A stretch of 64,000 nt of DNA from Pedobacter sp. Hv1. Lineage in GTDB: Bacteria > Bacteroidota > Bacteroidia > Sphingobacteriales > Sphingobacteriaceae. This document shows positions 18,249 to 27,844 of this stretch, piece by piece. The notes below the pieces were generated by a model, which made no database searches, had not been told where the DNA came from, and saw only the letters and a program-made list of their open reading frames with translations. The stretch spans positions 124,001-188,000 of the forward strand of contig NZ_LLWP01000001.1 of the NCBI RefSeq assembly GCF_001412215.1, read 5' to 3'. Position 1 is the first letter of the stretch. Each line of letters opens with the position of its first letter. Made by a program: the position numbers and the translations under genes.

Positions 18249-19526
18249 TTAAAATGCTGAGGGTTGATTAATAAAGTGGTAATAACCAGTCCCTTGCACT
18301 AAAGTCAAATTACGCATAATAGTTTGATCGTAGATTCCCCATTGTGGATCCTCCATATTATAGTCAACACGACGAATCCTATATCTACCAATAAAGATTC
18401 TACTCAGACCATTAGTGTTATTTACTGTATGATTAGTCATTGGAATCCATTCTCCTCCACCAAAATAGGTACTAAAAGTTGTCAAATCAGTATATTTAAA
18501 AGTGATAGATGCGCTTGGCACTACTGGAGACATTGCAGCCACATTATAAAATGCAATATATACATCTGCCCAATCTTCCAAAAATGAATTTGGAGCAGAG
18601 TCTCCGCTAAAATTATCATATTCAAATCTAGCATAAGGTAATGCGTTGGCATTTGTTTGATATAAGTAGTTTATTCCATCTACATCTCCTTGAGAAAGGC
18701 CAGAATTCTGAATATAATAATCGCCCCCATTTTTTCTTGTTATAGTCTTGAACCCGTTTTTACTAAAATCTGTCATACCATATAGCATAATAGATTGAAA
18801 ATCAAAGGGGCCTACATCTATTCCATTACCCCCGAATGCACTATATTTATCAAAATTTGATGCCGATCCTGATTTAATATTACTCCAATGAATTTGCAAA
18901 TAATCATCTCTGTCCTCTCTTGACTGTTCATGGTAAAGACCTACTGCATGTCCAATTTCATGGATGGTAGTTCCAAAAGTACAAGTTGGTGCAAGAAATA
19001 TTTTTTGTTGACCACCAATCATTCCATATTGAGAAGAACAAAAATCAACACTTGGTGTAAAGTAAATATAATTTGTTTGATTTGTTCTCTTAACAAATGT
19101 TAGTGGTGTTAATGCTGTAAATTCAGCAATTGCATATGTAACTCTTAAAGTATCAGTTAAGGCTGGATCTATAGAATAATACACAGTTTTATTTGGCCAT
19201 AAAGAAACAAAGTCAGCCCTTACCGCACCATTAACCATTTTCCCATCATTCTCATAGAGTCTTCTAAGTTTTTCCACTTGCCCATCAGAAAGGATAACAT
19301 CGCCACCCATAATATATAGATTACCCTTTTTAATAAGTTTTATACTTTTTTCTCCTTTGCCAAAAGTTACTACTTCTCCTTTAATATTTGGAAAAGCTTC
19401 TTGAACTCCACAATTACATGATTCGGATTTTTCTTTTTGTGATTCTTTAAATTCATTGTTTTCTTTTCTACATCCTAAGAGTATTAAAGACAGTAGTGCA
19501 ATTACATAAGTTTTCTTCATTTTCAT
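18249..19526 (-). CDS. Astacin-like (M12A) zinc metalloprotease, lipoprotein
   Basis: 425 residues. The signal peptide ends in a lipobox (LLGC, Cys19), so it is membrane-anchored outside the cytoplasm. The zinc site HEIGHAVGLYHEQ has H189, H193 and H199, the astacin HExxHxxGxxH form. The Met-turn reads SIMLYG (245-250), keeping Met247 and Tyr249 but with Leu where astacins usually have His. The propeptide-like region is about residues 20-105. The C-terminal 140 residues after the catalytic domain are strand-rich and unassigned. The gene is monocistronic with its own terminator; three 21-base direct repeats lie 113-175 bases upstream of the start codon. Confidence 0.88.
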   Translation of the reverse strand: MKMKKTYVIALLSLILLGCRKENNEFKESQKEKSESCNCGVQEAFPNIKGEVVTFGKGEKSIKLIKKGNLYIMGGDVILSDGQVEKLRRLYENDGKMVNGAVRADFVSLWPNKTVYYSIDPALTDTLRVTYAIAEFTALTPLTFVKRTNQTNYIYFTPSVDFCSSQYGMIGGQQKIFLAPTCTFGTTIHEIGHAVGLYHEQSREDRDDYLQIHWSNIKSGSASNFDKYSAFGGNGIDVGPFDFQSIMLYGMTDFSKNGFKTITRKNGGDYYIQNSGLSQGDVDGINYLYQTNANALPYARFEYDNFSGDSAPNSFLEDWADVYIAFYNVAAMSPVVPSASITFKYTDLTTFSTYFGGGEWIPMTNHTVNNTNGLSRIFIGRYRIRRVDYNMEDPQWGIYDQTIMRNLTLVQGTGYYHFINQPSAF

Positions 19527-19638
19527 CAGTTTTTTGGTTATAGGTTAAATAATTTTTCTTTTGAAATCGCCAACACATAAATTGACAACCCCTTATCTCA
19601 AACTAATTTTATAATTAACCAGAATTAAATCAATTTTC

Positions 19639-19701
19639 TAGGACAGAAAGGTCTACTCTCGGGACGGAAGGCTTTATTCTCAGGACGAACTCCTTTTAGG
19701 A
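19639..19701 (-). repeat. Three 21-base direct repeats upstream of the astacin-like gene
   Basis: GGAC recurs at 19641, 19662 and 19683, exactly 21 bases apart. The repeated unit is roughly CGGGACGGAAGGCTTTATTCT, with the third copy the most divergent. They are placed where upstream regulatory sites could be, but may also be a dispersed element. Confidence 0.6.
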
Positions 19702-19741
19702 ATAAAACATTTGGGTGTCATTGTTAGAAATATAATGGCAC

Positions 19742-19773
19742 AAAAAAGCCCTCTAACAAAAGTTAGAGGGCTT
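19742..19773 (-). terminator. Terminator of the TonB-dependent receptor gene
   Basis: A 12-bp perfect stem, AAGCCCTCTAAC (19746-19757) with GTTAGAGGGCTT (19762-19773), tetraloop, and a T run on the minus strand. Confidence 0.93.
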
Positions 19774-19794
19774 CAATATTAATTAAATTTGCTA

Positions 19795-22700
19795 TTAGTT
19801 AAAGTTATAACGAACACCAAATTGCATGTAATAAGTAGAAGAAATGCTTTGAGATGTTCCAAAAGTATTTCTTACAATATCACCTGATGCTTGAGCCATT
19901 CTAAATGTTGGCTTAGTAGTAGCACTGATATTATTCACACTTTGAGGAACTAAAATTGCAGCATTGTTCACAAAATTAACATTTCCCCATTTACTATTCA
20001 AAAAGTTACCAATATTAAATACATCCATTGTAAACTGGAAAGAGTTTTTAGCACCGCCTACATTTTTGAATACTTCTTGAGTCAATCTAAAATCGAACTG
20101 GTTTCTCCATGGAGAAGTTGCACCATTACGTTCTGCGTATTGACCTTTACGGGTTCTTAAATATTTATCTTGATCGATATAAGCCATAAAGATATCACTC
20201 TGCTCTTGAGGTGTATAGGTTTTAACTACAACATTATTAACAGTAATTGGCAACGAAACAAATGTGATTTCAGAAGCATCTTTAGGTACATAAATCAAAT
20301 CATTATTTTGTCCATCACGGTTAAAATCACCACTATAAGTATAAGAGAATCTTCCTTGTTGAGAACCTTCATAAAATAAAGAGAATGAAGTTGCTAAATT
20401 TTGGAAATATTCTTTTTTAAATGATACAGAAGCAATTACACGATCACGATTTAAATTACTTGAATAACTTAAACTAGGAATATTCGCGTTACTTGAAGTT
20501 TGAGGAATAGACCATAAATTTAACAATTGATCACCTGCACCATCACCATAATTACGTTGATCTGTACGGGTATAAGCAATCATCAAACCTAAACCTTTGC
20601 TAAATTGTTTACTTAACTGCGCTGTAGCAGACCAATTGTAACCACCTTTAACATTTGTCATCTCAATAGCATTAAATTGGGTTGTACTAGTAGTAGCAGC
20701 AGTTGTAGCAATTTGACCAGCTGTTGTTAAACGAACAACTTGTTTAGCAAAAAGTGTATTAGGATAAAAAGGTCTATTATCTGGATAGTTAGGGTTATTT
20801 AAAGGTTCTGGATCAACTAAATTCAAGTTTTTTGCAACCGCAACGTTTAAATCTCTACCATAAATACCTTCTAAAGTACCTACTATACCACCAGGTAACT
20901 TCATATCTATTGCTAAACTTGATTTCCAAGTCTGAGGAAATTTCAAGTCTTTAGATAATGCACTAATTGTAGATGGTATAGAAGAACCTGCAGGTGGTGC
21001 AGGACTAGTTAAATTAGGTGCAATGTTAGGATTAAAGAAAGGAGTGCTAGCTCCAGAATAGGTTTGAGTGTATTGTAATAAACCAGCATCACCAGATTGA
21101 GATACGATCCACACAAATGGCACTCTACCTGTAAAGATACCAGTACCACCACGAACTTGTAATGAACGGTCACCTTTCACATCCCAGTTAAAACCAAAAC
21201 GTGGAGAATAGCTTAATCTACTGTCTGGTAAGGCACCAGTGTTGATTTTTTGTCCATTTGCAAATGTTTGAGCTAACACCATAGGATGTGTTCTAATCTC
21301 AGAAACATCTGGGTAAGTAGCTTGTTCTACTCTTAAACCTGCTGTTAATTTTAAACGATCAGACACATTAAATTCATCTTGAATAAAGGCAGAATACTGT
21401 GCAAATTTAAAACTTGGATATGCTTGAGAACCATCTGCAGTTAAAGGATAAGTAACTGAATACTGAACCGGCCTTGCATTATTTACAAAATCATCCCATG
21501 TTTTAAAGGTATAAAAACCTGTACCATAACGTTGGAAACCATTTTTTGTAGTACTAAATTCAGCTTGCACACCTAGTGATAAATTATGCTTACCAAAAGC
21601 AGCACTTAACTCATCGCTATATGTGTAGGTTTTCACATCTCTTAAGTTACCGTAAGTAAATGCTTCATAACCAAAAGTAGTTAAAACACTTCCAATGTTA
21701 CTAGCACCTGTTGAAACACCATCTAAAATATCCACTAATGGGAAAGGTGAACTATCAGACGTTCTAGGATCATTTTGATGAGAGTAAGCAGCACGTAATG
21801 TATTGGTAAATTTACTACCAAAAGAAGAGTTCAACTCTGCAGTAGCCGAATACAAGTTTGCTGCTTGATAATAATTTGAATTAGCAAAAGGTAAACCAGC
21901 AGTAGGTGTGTTTCCAGAGCGAACGTTTACATATTGCAGTGGACTCAACGCAACTGGAGATCCAGTTACTGAGGTACTTGCTGGACTTGGACTTTTACTT
22001 TCTACTTGATTATAACGAACACTAAAACGATGATTTTTAGAGATATTCCAATCTAAACGGGCAAAAAATTTATCGTTATTACTCAAATTCTCATAATTCT
22101 GATAAATACCTGGATCATATCCGTATTTACTCAATAAATATGATTTAACGGTATTCATGAATGCTTCTGTTGTTTGAGTTACTGTGCTTGGTGTGCCTGG
22201 AGCTCCATATGGAAGTTGAGGAGTTGAAGCAATTCTATTAGAACCAGGAGCTGCTGTTTTCTTAAACTCACCATTTACAAAGAAGAACAACTTGTCTTTA
22301 ATGATTGGACCACCTAAGCTAAAGCCATAGTTTTTCTCATCTAATTTTTGTAATGATGGAATTTTGTAATCACCAATTTTTTGACCTTGTTGCTCATCAC
22401 CACGCATGGTATAAAATGCATTTGCAGAGAACTTGTTGGTACCAGAACGGGTAACCGCATTTACCGAACCACCTGTAAAACCAGTCTGACGAACATCATA
22501 AGGAGTTACGTTAATTGAGATCTGTTCTAAAGCGTCGATAGAAATTGGAGAACCACCAGCAGGAATATTAGCACCAATACCAAATTGGTTGTTATAGTTA
22601 GCACCATCAACTGAGAAGTTATTTGAACGGTAGTTACCACCACCAATACTTGTACCATTTGATTGAGGTGTTAAACGGGTAATATCGTTTACACTACGGG

Positions 22701-23163
22701 TAATGGTTGGCAAAGATTGAATTTGTGTTCTATTAACTACAGTATTGGCACCACTTTTATTAGAGTTTAAAATTGGGTTTGAACCAGTTCCTACAACCGT
22801 GATGGCATTTAAACTAGAACTATTGTCTACTAAAGTAATGTTCAATACAAATGGTTCACCTAACTTTAATATTACATCCTCAATTTTCTGAGTTTTGTAA
22901 CCTAAAAAGGTAACTTCAATGGTATAAGGACCACCTACACGCATGTTTCCAATTGTATAGCGACCACTTTCATTGGTTGTTACGCCATATACCGTACCGG
23001 TTGGCGTGTGTGTAGCTTTGATGCTAGCACCAGGCATTACATCTTTTGAGTCTTTTACAGTCCCCGTCAAAGAAGATGTGGTTACCTGCGCATTCGCCGC
23101 CGAGATGAAACCAACAAATGCAAAGACAATTACTACAATTTTTAATAGTAAAGATTTCTTCAT
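19795..23163 (-). CDS. TonB-dependent receptor with carboxypeptidase-regulatory-like N-terminal domain
   Basis: An outer-membrane protein of 1122 residues. Signal peptide 1-26 (ending ANAQ), then a carboxypeptidase-regulatory-like beta-sandwich at about 27-115 (GTVKDSKDVMPGASI), a plug domain at about 125-235, and a long beta-barrel ending in an aromatic residue (VRYNFN). The plan resembles Oar-like receptors. The substrate is unknown. There is no SusD-type partner next to it, which argues against a classic glycan-uptake pair. A likely -7 promoter box TACCTTTG lies on the minus strand at 23214-23221, about 45 bases before the transcript reaches the ATG. Confidence 0.9.
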   Translation of the reverse strand: MKKSLLLKIVVIVFAFVGFISAANAQVTTSSLTGTVKDSKDVMPGASIKATHTPTGTVYGVTTNESGRYTIGNMRVGGPYTIEVTFLGYKTQKIEDVILKLGEPFVLNITLVDNSSSLNAITVVGTGSNPILNSNKSGANTVVNRTQIQSLPTITRSVNDITRLTPQSNGTSIGGGNYRSNNFSVDGANYNNQFGIGANIPAGGSPISIDALEQISINVTPYDVRQTGFTGGSVNAVTRSGTNKFSANAFYTMRGDEQQGQKIGDYKIPSLQKLDEKNYGFSLGGPIIKDKLFFFVNGEFKKTAAPGSNRIASTPQLPYGAPGTPSTVTQTTEAFMNTVKSYLLSKYGYDPGIYQNYENLSNNDKFFARLDWNISKNHRFSVRYNQVESKSPSPASTSVTGSPVALSPLQYVNVRSGNTPTAGLPFANSNYYQAANLYSATAELNSSFGSKFTNTLRAAYSHQNDPRTSDSSPFPLVDILDGVSTGASNIGSVLTTFGYEAFTYGNLRDVKTYTYSDELSAAFGKHNLSLGVQAEFSTTKNGFQRYGTGFYTFKTWDDFVNNARPVQYSVTYPLTADGSQAYPSFKFAQYSAFIQDEFNVSDRLKLTAGLRVEQATYPDVSEIRTHPMVLAQTFANGQKINTGALPDSRLSYSPRFGFNWDVKGDRSLQVRGGTGIFTGRVPFVWIVSQSGDAGLLQYTQTYSGASTPFFNPNIAPNLTSPAPPAGSSIPSTISALSKDLKFPQTWKSSLAIDMKLPGGIVGTLEGIYGRDLNVAVAKNLNLVDPEPLNNPNYPDNRPFYPNTLFAKQVVRLTTAGQIATTAATTSTTQFNAIEMTNVKGGYNWSATAQLSKQFSKGLGLMIAYTRTDQRNYGDGAGDQLLNLWSIPQTSSNANIPSLSYSSNLNRDRVIASVSFKKEYFQNLATSFSLFYEGSQQGRFSYTYSGDFNRDGQNNDLIYVPKDASEITFVSLPITVNNVVVKTYTPQEQSDIFMAYIDQDKYLRTRKGQYAERNGATSPWRNQFDFRLTQEVFKNVGGAKNSFQFTMDVFNIGNFLNSKWGNVNFVNNAAILVPQSVNNISATTKPTFRMAQASGDIVRNTFGTSQSISSTYYMQFGVRYNFN

Positions 23164-23493
23164 ACTCTTTTAATTAAATTTTTGTTTTGTTAAGATATGT
23201 TAAAATATCACGACAAAGGTAAATATTAATTTAATATACAATCTTATTTCCAATGTTAAATAATTATTAATTATCGCGAAACTTATCCACACTTAACATT
23301 AATTACGGCACACTTAATCATCAGTTTATCAATCGCTTGTTAACTATTAGGCAACTCAATTTGGAGCTCTTTTTCAAGGTTAAATCACCATTAAATGTCA
23401 AAAGCATGTGATGTAACATCATTTAGCTTATTTTAACCAACATTTTTTTTAATTTTGACCACATTATTCAATTAATTTTCCTTTTAGAAAGAT
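23164..23493. other. Divergent promoter region, receptor and lpdA
   Basis: 330 bases without a gene. The receptor promoter box (CAAAGGTA on the plus strand, 23214-23221) is at the left. CACACTTAA occurs twice (near 23288 and 23309), spaced about two helical turns. An isolated TTATCCACA is at 23283-23291. On the right, TTTG at 23454-23457 and TAATTTTC at 23473-23480 may be a weak lpdA promoter. Confidence 0.4.
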
Positions 23494-24882
23494 ATGAACT
23501 ACGATTTAATTGTTATAGGCAGCGGTCCAGGCGGATATGTAACTGCAATAAGAGCTTCACAATTGGGTTTAAAAACTGCAATTGTTGAACGCGAATCTTT
23601 AGGTGGAATATGCCTTAACTGGGGATGTATACCAACCAAAGCTCTTTTAAAAAGCGCACAAGTATTCGAATATATTAACCATGCCGCAGACTATGGAATT
23701 AATGCTCCTGAAGCTACCGCAGATTTCGCAGCTGTAATTAAACGCAGTCGTGGTGTAGCCGATGGCATGAGCAAAGGCGTTCAGTTTTTGATGAAGAAAA
23801 ACAAAATTGACGTGATCATGGGTACAGGTAAAGTAAAACCTGGCAATAAGGTTGAAGTTAAAGGTGCTGACGGTACTCAACAAGAACTGACTGCAAAAAA
23901 CATTGTAATTGCTACTGGTGCACGTTCTAGAGAATTGCCTAACTTGAAACAAGATGGTAAAAAAATTATCGGTTACCGTCAGGCCATGGTTTTACCTGAG
24001 CAACCTAAATCTATGGTTGTAGTTGGCTCTGGTGCCATTGGTGTAGAGTTTGCCTATTTTTACGCAACTATGGGTACCAAAGTAACCATTGTCGAATTTA
24101 TGGAAAACATTGTTCCGGTAGAGGATGAAGATGTATCTAAACAATTGTTGCGTAGCTTGAAAAAAACAGGTATCGATATCATGACTTCTTCTAGTGTTGA
24201 ATCTGTTGATACAAGTGGTAACGGTTGCAAAGTACAGGTTAAAACTGCTGCTGGTATGCAAACCATTGAGTGTGATATTGTACTTTCTGCTGCTGGTATT
24301 GTGGCCAACATCGAAAATATCGGTTTAGAAGAAACTGGAATTAAAACTGAAAAAGGGAAAGTTGTGGTAGATGAGTTCTACAACACTTCTGTAAAAGGAT
24401 ATTATGCCATTGGCGATATTGTTGGCGGCCAATCTTTAGCCCACGTTGCTTCTGCAGAAGGTATTCTTTGTGTAGAGAAAATTGCAGGTCTACATGTTGA
24501 ACCTTTAGACTATAACAACATTCCGGGTTGTACTTATTGCGCACCAGAAATTGCTTCTGTAGGTTATACCGAAAAAGCAGCAAAAGCTGCTGGTTATGAA
24601 TTGAAAATTGGTAAATTCCCATTCTCTGCTTCTGGTAAGGCAAGTGCTGCTGGTGCCAAAGATGGTTTTGTAAAATTGATCTTTGATGCCAAATACGGCG
24701 AATTATTAGGTGCACACATGATTGGTGCTAATGTTACCGAAATGATTGCAGAAATTGTTGTGGCACGTAAATTAGAAACTACTGGCCACGAAATGATCAA
24801 AGCTGTACACCCACACCCAACCATGAGCGAAGCCATTATGGAAGCTGCTGCTGATGCATACGGAGAGGTAATCCATTTATAA
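23494..24882 (+). CDS. lpdA: Dihydrolipoyl dehydrogenase (E3)
   Basis: A 462-residue FAD-dependent pyridine-nucleotide-disulfide oxidoreductase that reoxidises lipoamide of 2-oxoacid dehydrogenase complexes using NAD. FAD-binding GSGPGGYVTA begins at residue 9. The redox disulfide is C40/C45 in GGICLNWGCIPTKA, the NAD-binding GSGAIGVEFA is mid-protein, and the C-terminal interface has HPHPTMSEA with the catalytic His-Glu pair. The length is typical. It stands alone with no E1/E2 genes adjacent, so which complex it serves cannot be told; one E3 often serves all of them. Confidence 0.95.
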   Translation: MNYDLIVIGSGPGGYVTAIRASQLGLKTAIVERESLGGICLNWGCIPTKALLKSAQVFEYINHAADYGINAPEATADFAAVIKRSRGVADGMSKGVQFLMKKNKIDVIMGTGKVKPGNKVEVKGADGTQQELTAKNIVIATGARSRELPNLKQDGKKIIGYRQAMVLPEQPKSMVVVGSGAIGVEFAYFYATMGTKVTIVEFMENIVPVEDEDVSKQLLRSLKKTGIDIMTSSSVESVDTSGNGCKVQVKTAAGMQTIECDIVLSAAGIVANIENIGLEETGIKTEKGKVVVDEFYNTSVKGYYAIGDIVGGQSLAHVASAEGILCVEKIAGLHVEPLDYNNIPGCTYCAPEIASVGYTEKAAKAAGYELKIGKFPFSASGKASAAGAKDGFVKLIFDAKYGELLGAHMIGANVTEMIAEIVVARKLETTGHEMIKAVHPHPTMSEAIMEAAADAYGEVIHL

Positions 24883-24900
24883 TAATCGTTTAAACTGTTT

Positions 24901-24939
24901 AAATTGGTTAATTGTTGATAATGCAATTAACCAATTTTT
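24901..24939 (+). terminator. Terminator of lpdA
   Basis: A 14-bp perfect stem, AAATTGGTTAATTG (24901-24914) with CAATTAACCAATTT (24924-24937), 9-base loop, T run to 24939. The arms consist of the same TTAACCAA-type words as the octamer repeats that follow. Confidence 0.85.
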
Positions 24940-24957
24940 GTTTAGATGAGGTTTCGA

Positions 24958-24997
24958 TTAAACAGTTAAACAAATTATCAATTAACCAGTTAACCAA
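24958..24997 (+). repeat. Five 8-base repeats in front of the MBL-fold gene
   Basis: Five units at an exact 8-base step, such as TTAAACAG and TTAACCAA, ending 6 bases before the ATG at 25004. They occupy the place of a promoter or leader. Confidence 0.75.
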
Positions 24998-25003
24998 ACA
25001 AAA

Positions 25004-25846
25004 ATGAAACTACATACCATAGATACCGGCTTATTTAAACTAGATGGTGGCGCCATGTTTGGTGTAGTACCCAAATCTATTTGGCAAAAAAGCAATCCTG
25101 CAGATAGCAATAACATGTGTACCTGGGCCATGCGTTGTTTGTTAATTGAAGATGGTGGCAGGTTGATCCTAGTTGACAATGGCATTGGAAACAAACAGGA
25201 TGAAAAGTTTTTAGGGCATTATTTTTTGCATGGTGATGATACTTTAGACAAATCTTTAGCTGCCAAAGGATTTAGCAGAGCTGACATTACGGATGTATTT
25301 TTAACCCACCTCCATTTTGATCATTGCGGTGGCTCTATTGAAAGAAATGGAGATCAACTTCGTCCTGCTTTTAAAAATGCAATTTACTGGACCAACCAAC
25401 AACATTGGGACTGGGCCATCCACCCTAATGCACGCGAAAAAGCATCGTTTTTAAAAGAAAACATCCTTCCAATACAAGAAAGTGGACAATTGCGTTTTAT
25501 CCCTTCTCAAGATGGGGTTCTTTTTCATGAAGGCATTAAGATCCGTTTTGCTTACGGACATACTGATGCCATGATGCTCCCACAATTGAGCTATAAAGAC
25601 AAAACAATTGTGTACATGGCAGATCTTCTGCCTTCTGTAGGCCATATTCCCTTGCCTTATGTAATGGCTTATGACATGTTTCCTTTGCAGACCTTGAAAG
25701 AGAAAAAAGAGTTTTTGGAAGAGGCAGCTACCAATGAGTACATTCTTTATCTAGAACACGATCCAATTAACGAATGTTGTACCTTACAACAGACCGAAAA
25801 AGGTATTCGATTGAAAGACACTTTTAAACTTGTAGAAATATTGTAA
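25004..25846 (+). CDS. Metallo-beta-lactamase-fold hydrolase
   Basis: 280 residues. The dinuclear metal signature HLHFDH lies in VFLTHLHFDHCGG, with later ligands in YGHTDAM and LEHDP. Relatives include lactonases and other hydrolases; nothing here specifies the substrate, so beta-lactam hydrolysis should not be assumed. No signal peptide is seen, so it is probably cytoplasmic. The ATG follows directly after a five-unit octamer repeat. It is separated from the metallophosphoesterase gene by 47 bases, and the genes to 27844 may be one transcript. Confidence 0.87.
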   Translation: MKLHTIDTGLFKLDGGAMFGVVPKSIWQKSNPADSNNMCTWAMRCLLIEDGGRLILVDNGIGNKQDEKFLGHYFLHGDDTLDKSLAAKGFSRADITDVFLTHLHFDHCGGSIERNGDQLRPAFKNAIYWTNQQHWDWAIHPNAREKASFLKENILPIQESGQLRFIPSQDGVLFHEGIKIRFAYGHTDAMMLPQLSYKDKTIVYMADLLPSVGHIPLPYVMAYDMFPLQTLKEKKEFLEEAATNEYILYLEHDPINECCTLQQTEKGIRLKDTFKLVEIL

Positions 25847-25893
25847 AGTTCAATAACGCATAAAATTTTTAAGAATAACTTCGTTTTAATTGA

Positions 25894-26694
25894 ATGAAGA
25901 AAGCTTTATTTTGTGGCGTATTTCTTTTATTTGCTTTTGGTTGTAATTCTGACGAATATAGCCCGAACCAAGTATTCAATAGAAATACCGAAAAAGATGT
26001 AAATGCAAGGGAAATTACCTCCCTCCCTCAAAAACCTGTAGGTACACCCATCAAAATTGTCATTTCTGGCGATACACAAAGAAGCTACAAAGAGGCTATT
26101 GCCTTTGTTAACCATGTCAATACTAGAAGTGACATCGATTTTGTGATTTTAAATGGAGACATTTCTGATTTTGGACTGTTATCGGAATTTGAAAGCATCT
26201 TAAAAATATATAACGGGCTAAAGGTTCCTTTTATCAGCATAATTGGCAATCACGACCTTGTGGCTAATGGCCGGGCGATATACGAAAGAATGTTCGGCCC
26301 TTTAAATTTCACCTTTAATTATGCTGGAGTTAGGTTTGTTTGTCACGACACCAACGGCAGAGAATATAATTTTAACGGTACTACACCTAATTTAACATGG
26401 CTCAAAAATAACTTTAAGTTAAATTCTGAGACCACACATTTAGTCGCAATATCACATGTCCCCCCTACTGATGGAGATTTCGACCCGGCTTTAGTTAACC
26501 CTTACGAAAATCTTTTTAACCAGACACCTGGCCTTATTGCTTCTATCCATTCTCATCGACATGGCAAATTAGAAACCCATTACCAACACGGAAAAGGTAT
26601 TCCATTCTTAATTACCAATGCCATAGTTAACAGTGCTTACACCATACTAAACATCAAAAATGGGCAGATCAATGCTGAAGAAATCAATTTTTAG
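25894..26694 (+). CDS. Calcineurin-like metallophosphoesterase, lipoprotein
   Basis: 266 residues. A short signal peptide ends in a lipobox-like AFGC (Cys17), pointing to a periplasmic or surface lipoprotein. Metallophosphoesterase motifs are in order: SGDTQ, LNGDISDF, IGNHD, ISHVPP and HSHRHGK, so a two-metal centre is likely intact. The family covers phosphomonoesterases, phosphodiesterases and nucleotidases; the substrate is unknown. Its last 23 bases overlap the start of the next gene, strongly suggesting translational coupling. Confidence 0.82.
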   Translation: MKKALFCGVFLLFAFGCNSDEYSPNQVFNRNTEKDVNAREITSLPQKPVGTPIKIVISGDTQRSYKEAIAFVNHVNTRSDIDFVILNGDISDFGLLSEFESILKIYNGLKVPFISIIGNHDLVANGRAIYERMFGPLNFTFNYAGVRFVCHDTNGREYNFNGTTPNLTWLKNNFKLNSETTHLVAISHVPPTDGDFDPALVNPYENLFNQTPGLIASIHSHRHGKLETHYQHGKGIPFLITNAIVNSAYTILNIKNGQINAEEINF

Positions 26695-27265
26695 TGGCTT
26701 AATCATTATCGTGCTTGCTACAGCACCACTACATGCACAAGATTCATTTTTTAACCGTTTCAAACCCGATGAAGTTAATATTCAATATGCTGGTAGCATT
26801 GGGTTTCTTAGTGCCGGAGCTGGTTATCATTTTTTTAAAAAAAAAACCACTTTAAGCTTTCATGTAGGTTATGTACCCGAAAATTTGGGTGGAGAAATGA
26901 CCATCCTTGCTGTAAAATTTGAATACAAACCTTTTGCCATTAAAATAAAGGATAAGATCATCATCCATCCTATTAATCCAACTTTCTTTCCTTCTTATAC
27001 TTTAGGTCAAAATTTTGATTTTAAATTTGAGAAACCACAATACAGAAGGGGTTATTACTTTTGGTCTTCTGCCCTGAGGCTACATTTGGCCTTTGGCACT
27101 GAAGTAAAGCTATTAACCAACAAAAAATCAAAAATCAAAGCATTAAGTTTATATGCTGAAGCCAATACCAATGATTTGTATATGATTAGCTGGTTTAAAA
27201 ATAGAGAGCTTGCTGCTTTTAGAGATATCTTTAAAATGGGTTATGGTGTAAAAATGTATTTTTAA
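26672..27265 (+). CDS. Small outer-membrane-barrel-like protein of unknown function
   Basis: 197 residues from the ATG at 26672. Signal peptide 1-22 ends at LHAQ. The mature part alternates hydrophobic and polar residues in short strands (TTLSFHVGYVP, LRLHLAFGTEV) and ends in MYF, an aromatic C terminus typical of outer-membrane beta-barrels. I do not recognise the family. It overlaps the preceding lipoprotein phosphoesterase gene by 23 bases, so both probably act in the envelope. The start is chosen because the signal peptide follows at once; four codons upstream add nothing recognisable. Confidence 0.6.
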   Translation: MLKKSIFSGLIIIVLATAPLHAQDSFFNRFKPDEVNIQYAGSIGFLSAGAGYHFFKKKTTLSFHVGYVPENLGGEMTILAVKFEYKPFAIKIKDKIIIHPINPTFFPSYTLGQNFDFKFEKPQYRRGYYFWSSALRLHLAFGTEVKLLTNKKSKIKALSLYAEANTNDLYMISWFKNRELAAFRDIFKMGYGVKMYF

Positions 27266-27280
27266 AAAAATTAGCGAAAG

Positions 27281-27844
27281 ATGATCAGAAAAGCGACAAA
27301 AGAAGACACCAAGGCCATTGCTCAATTAATGGTTGCCGCCATGGAAGATTTGGCCAAACAATTTACAGCCACTGAAAATATAGCGGAAGCCTTTAAACTG
27401 TTTGAATATTTCTGTGGCCAAACACAAAATCAATATAGTTTTGAAAACACCTTGGTTTATTTAGTTGACAATGAAATTGCAGGATCGATTACAATTTACG
27501 ATGGTGCATTGATTGAAAACCTACGTCGGCCATTTTTCGATTATATCCAAAAAAATTACCATACTAACCCTTTTGAAATGGAACTAGAAAGTGGTCCTGG
27601 AGAATTATACATTGATACTTTAAGCGTTAACCCCTATTACCAAGGCAGAGGCATTGGACAACAGCTTATTTCAGCTGCTATAGAATGGGCCAAAACAAGG
27701 GGACATCAAAAAGTGGGCTTATTGGTTGATCAAGATAACCCCAATGCCAAAAGGTTATATGAGCGTTTGGGTTTTGTAAAAGAAAACGACAGGCTATTAC
27801 TTGGCAAACCACACGAACATTTAACTTATAGTTTAATCGATTAA
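27281..27844 (+). CDS. GNAT-family N-acetyltransferase
   Basis: 187 residues. The acetyl-CoA-binding motif is clear: LYIDTLSVNPYYQGRGIGQQL (about 107-127), followed by NPNAKRLYERLGF. The N terminus MIRKATKEDTKAIAQLM is typical. The acceptor is unknown. It starts 15 bases after the barrel-like gene, so it may share its transcript. Its stop codon overlaps the stop of the convergent XRE gene in the tetranucleotide TTAA (27841-27844). Confidence 0.85.
   Translation: MIRKATKEDTKAIAQLMVAAMEDLAKQFTATENIAEAFKLFEYFCGQTQNQYSFENTLVYLVDNEIAGSITIYDGALIENLRRPFFDYIQKNYHTNPFEMELESGPGELYIDTLSVNPYYQGRGIGQQLISAAIEWAKTRGHQKVGLLVDQDNPNAKRLYERLGFVKENDRLLLGKPHEHLTYSLID

Noticed and set aside
23283..23291. TTATCCACA, a perfect DnaA-box match, in the receptor-lpdA gap
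   Set aside because: Only one box, no cluster, no dnaA/dnaN nearby, and one such match in 64 kb is near chance expectation. Not called as a replication origin.
24341..24715. Minus-strand 124-codon frame opposite lpdA
   Set aside because: Antisense to the fully conserved lpdA coding sequence; His/Gln/Leu-rich low-complexity product.
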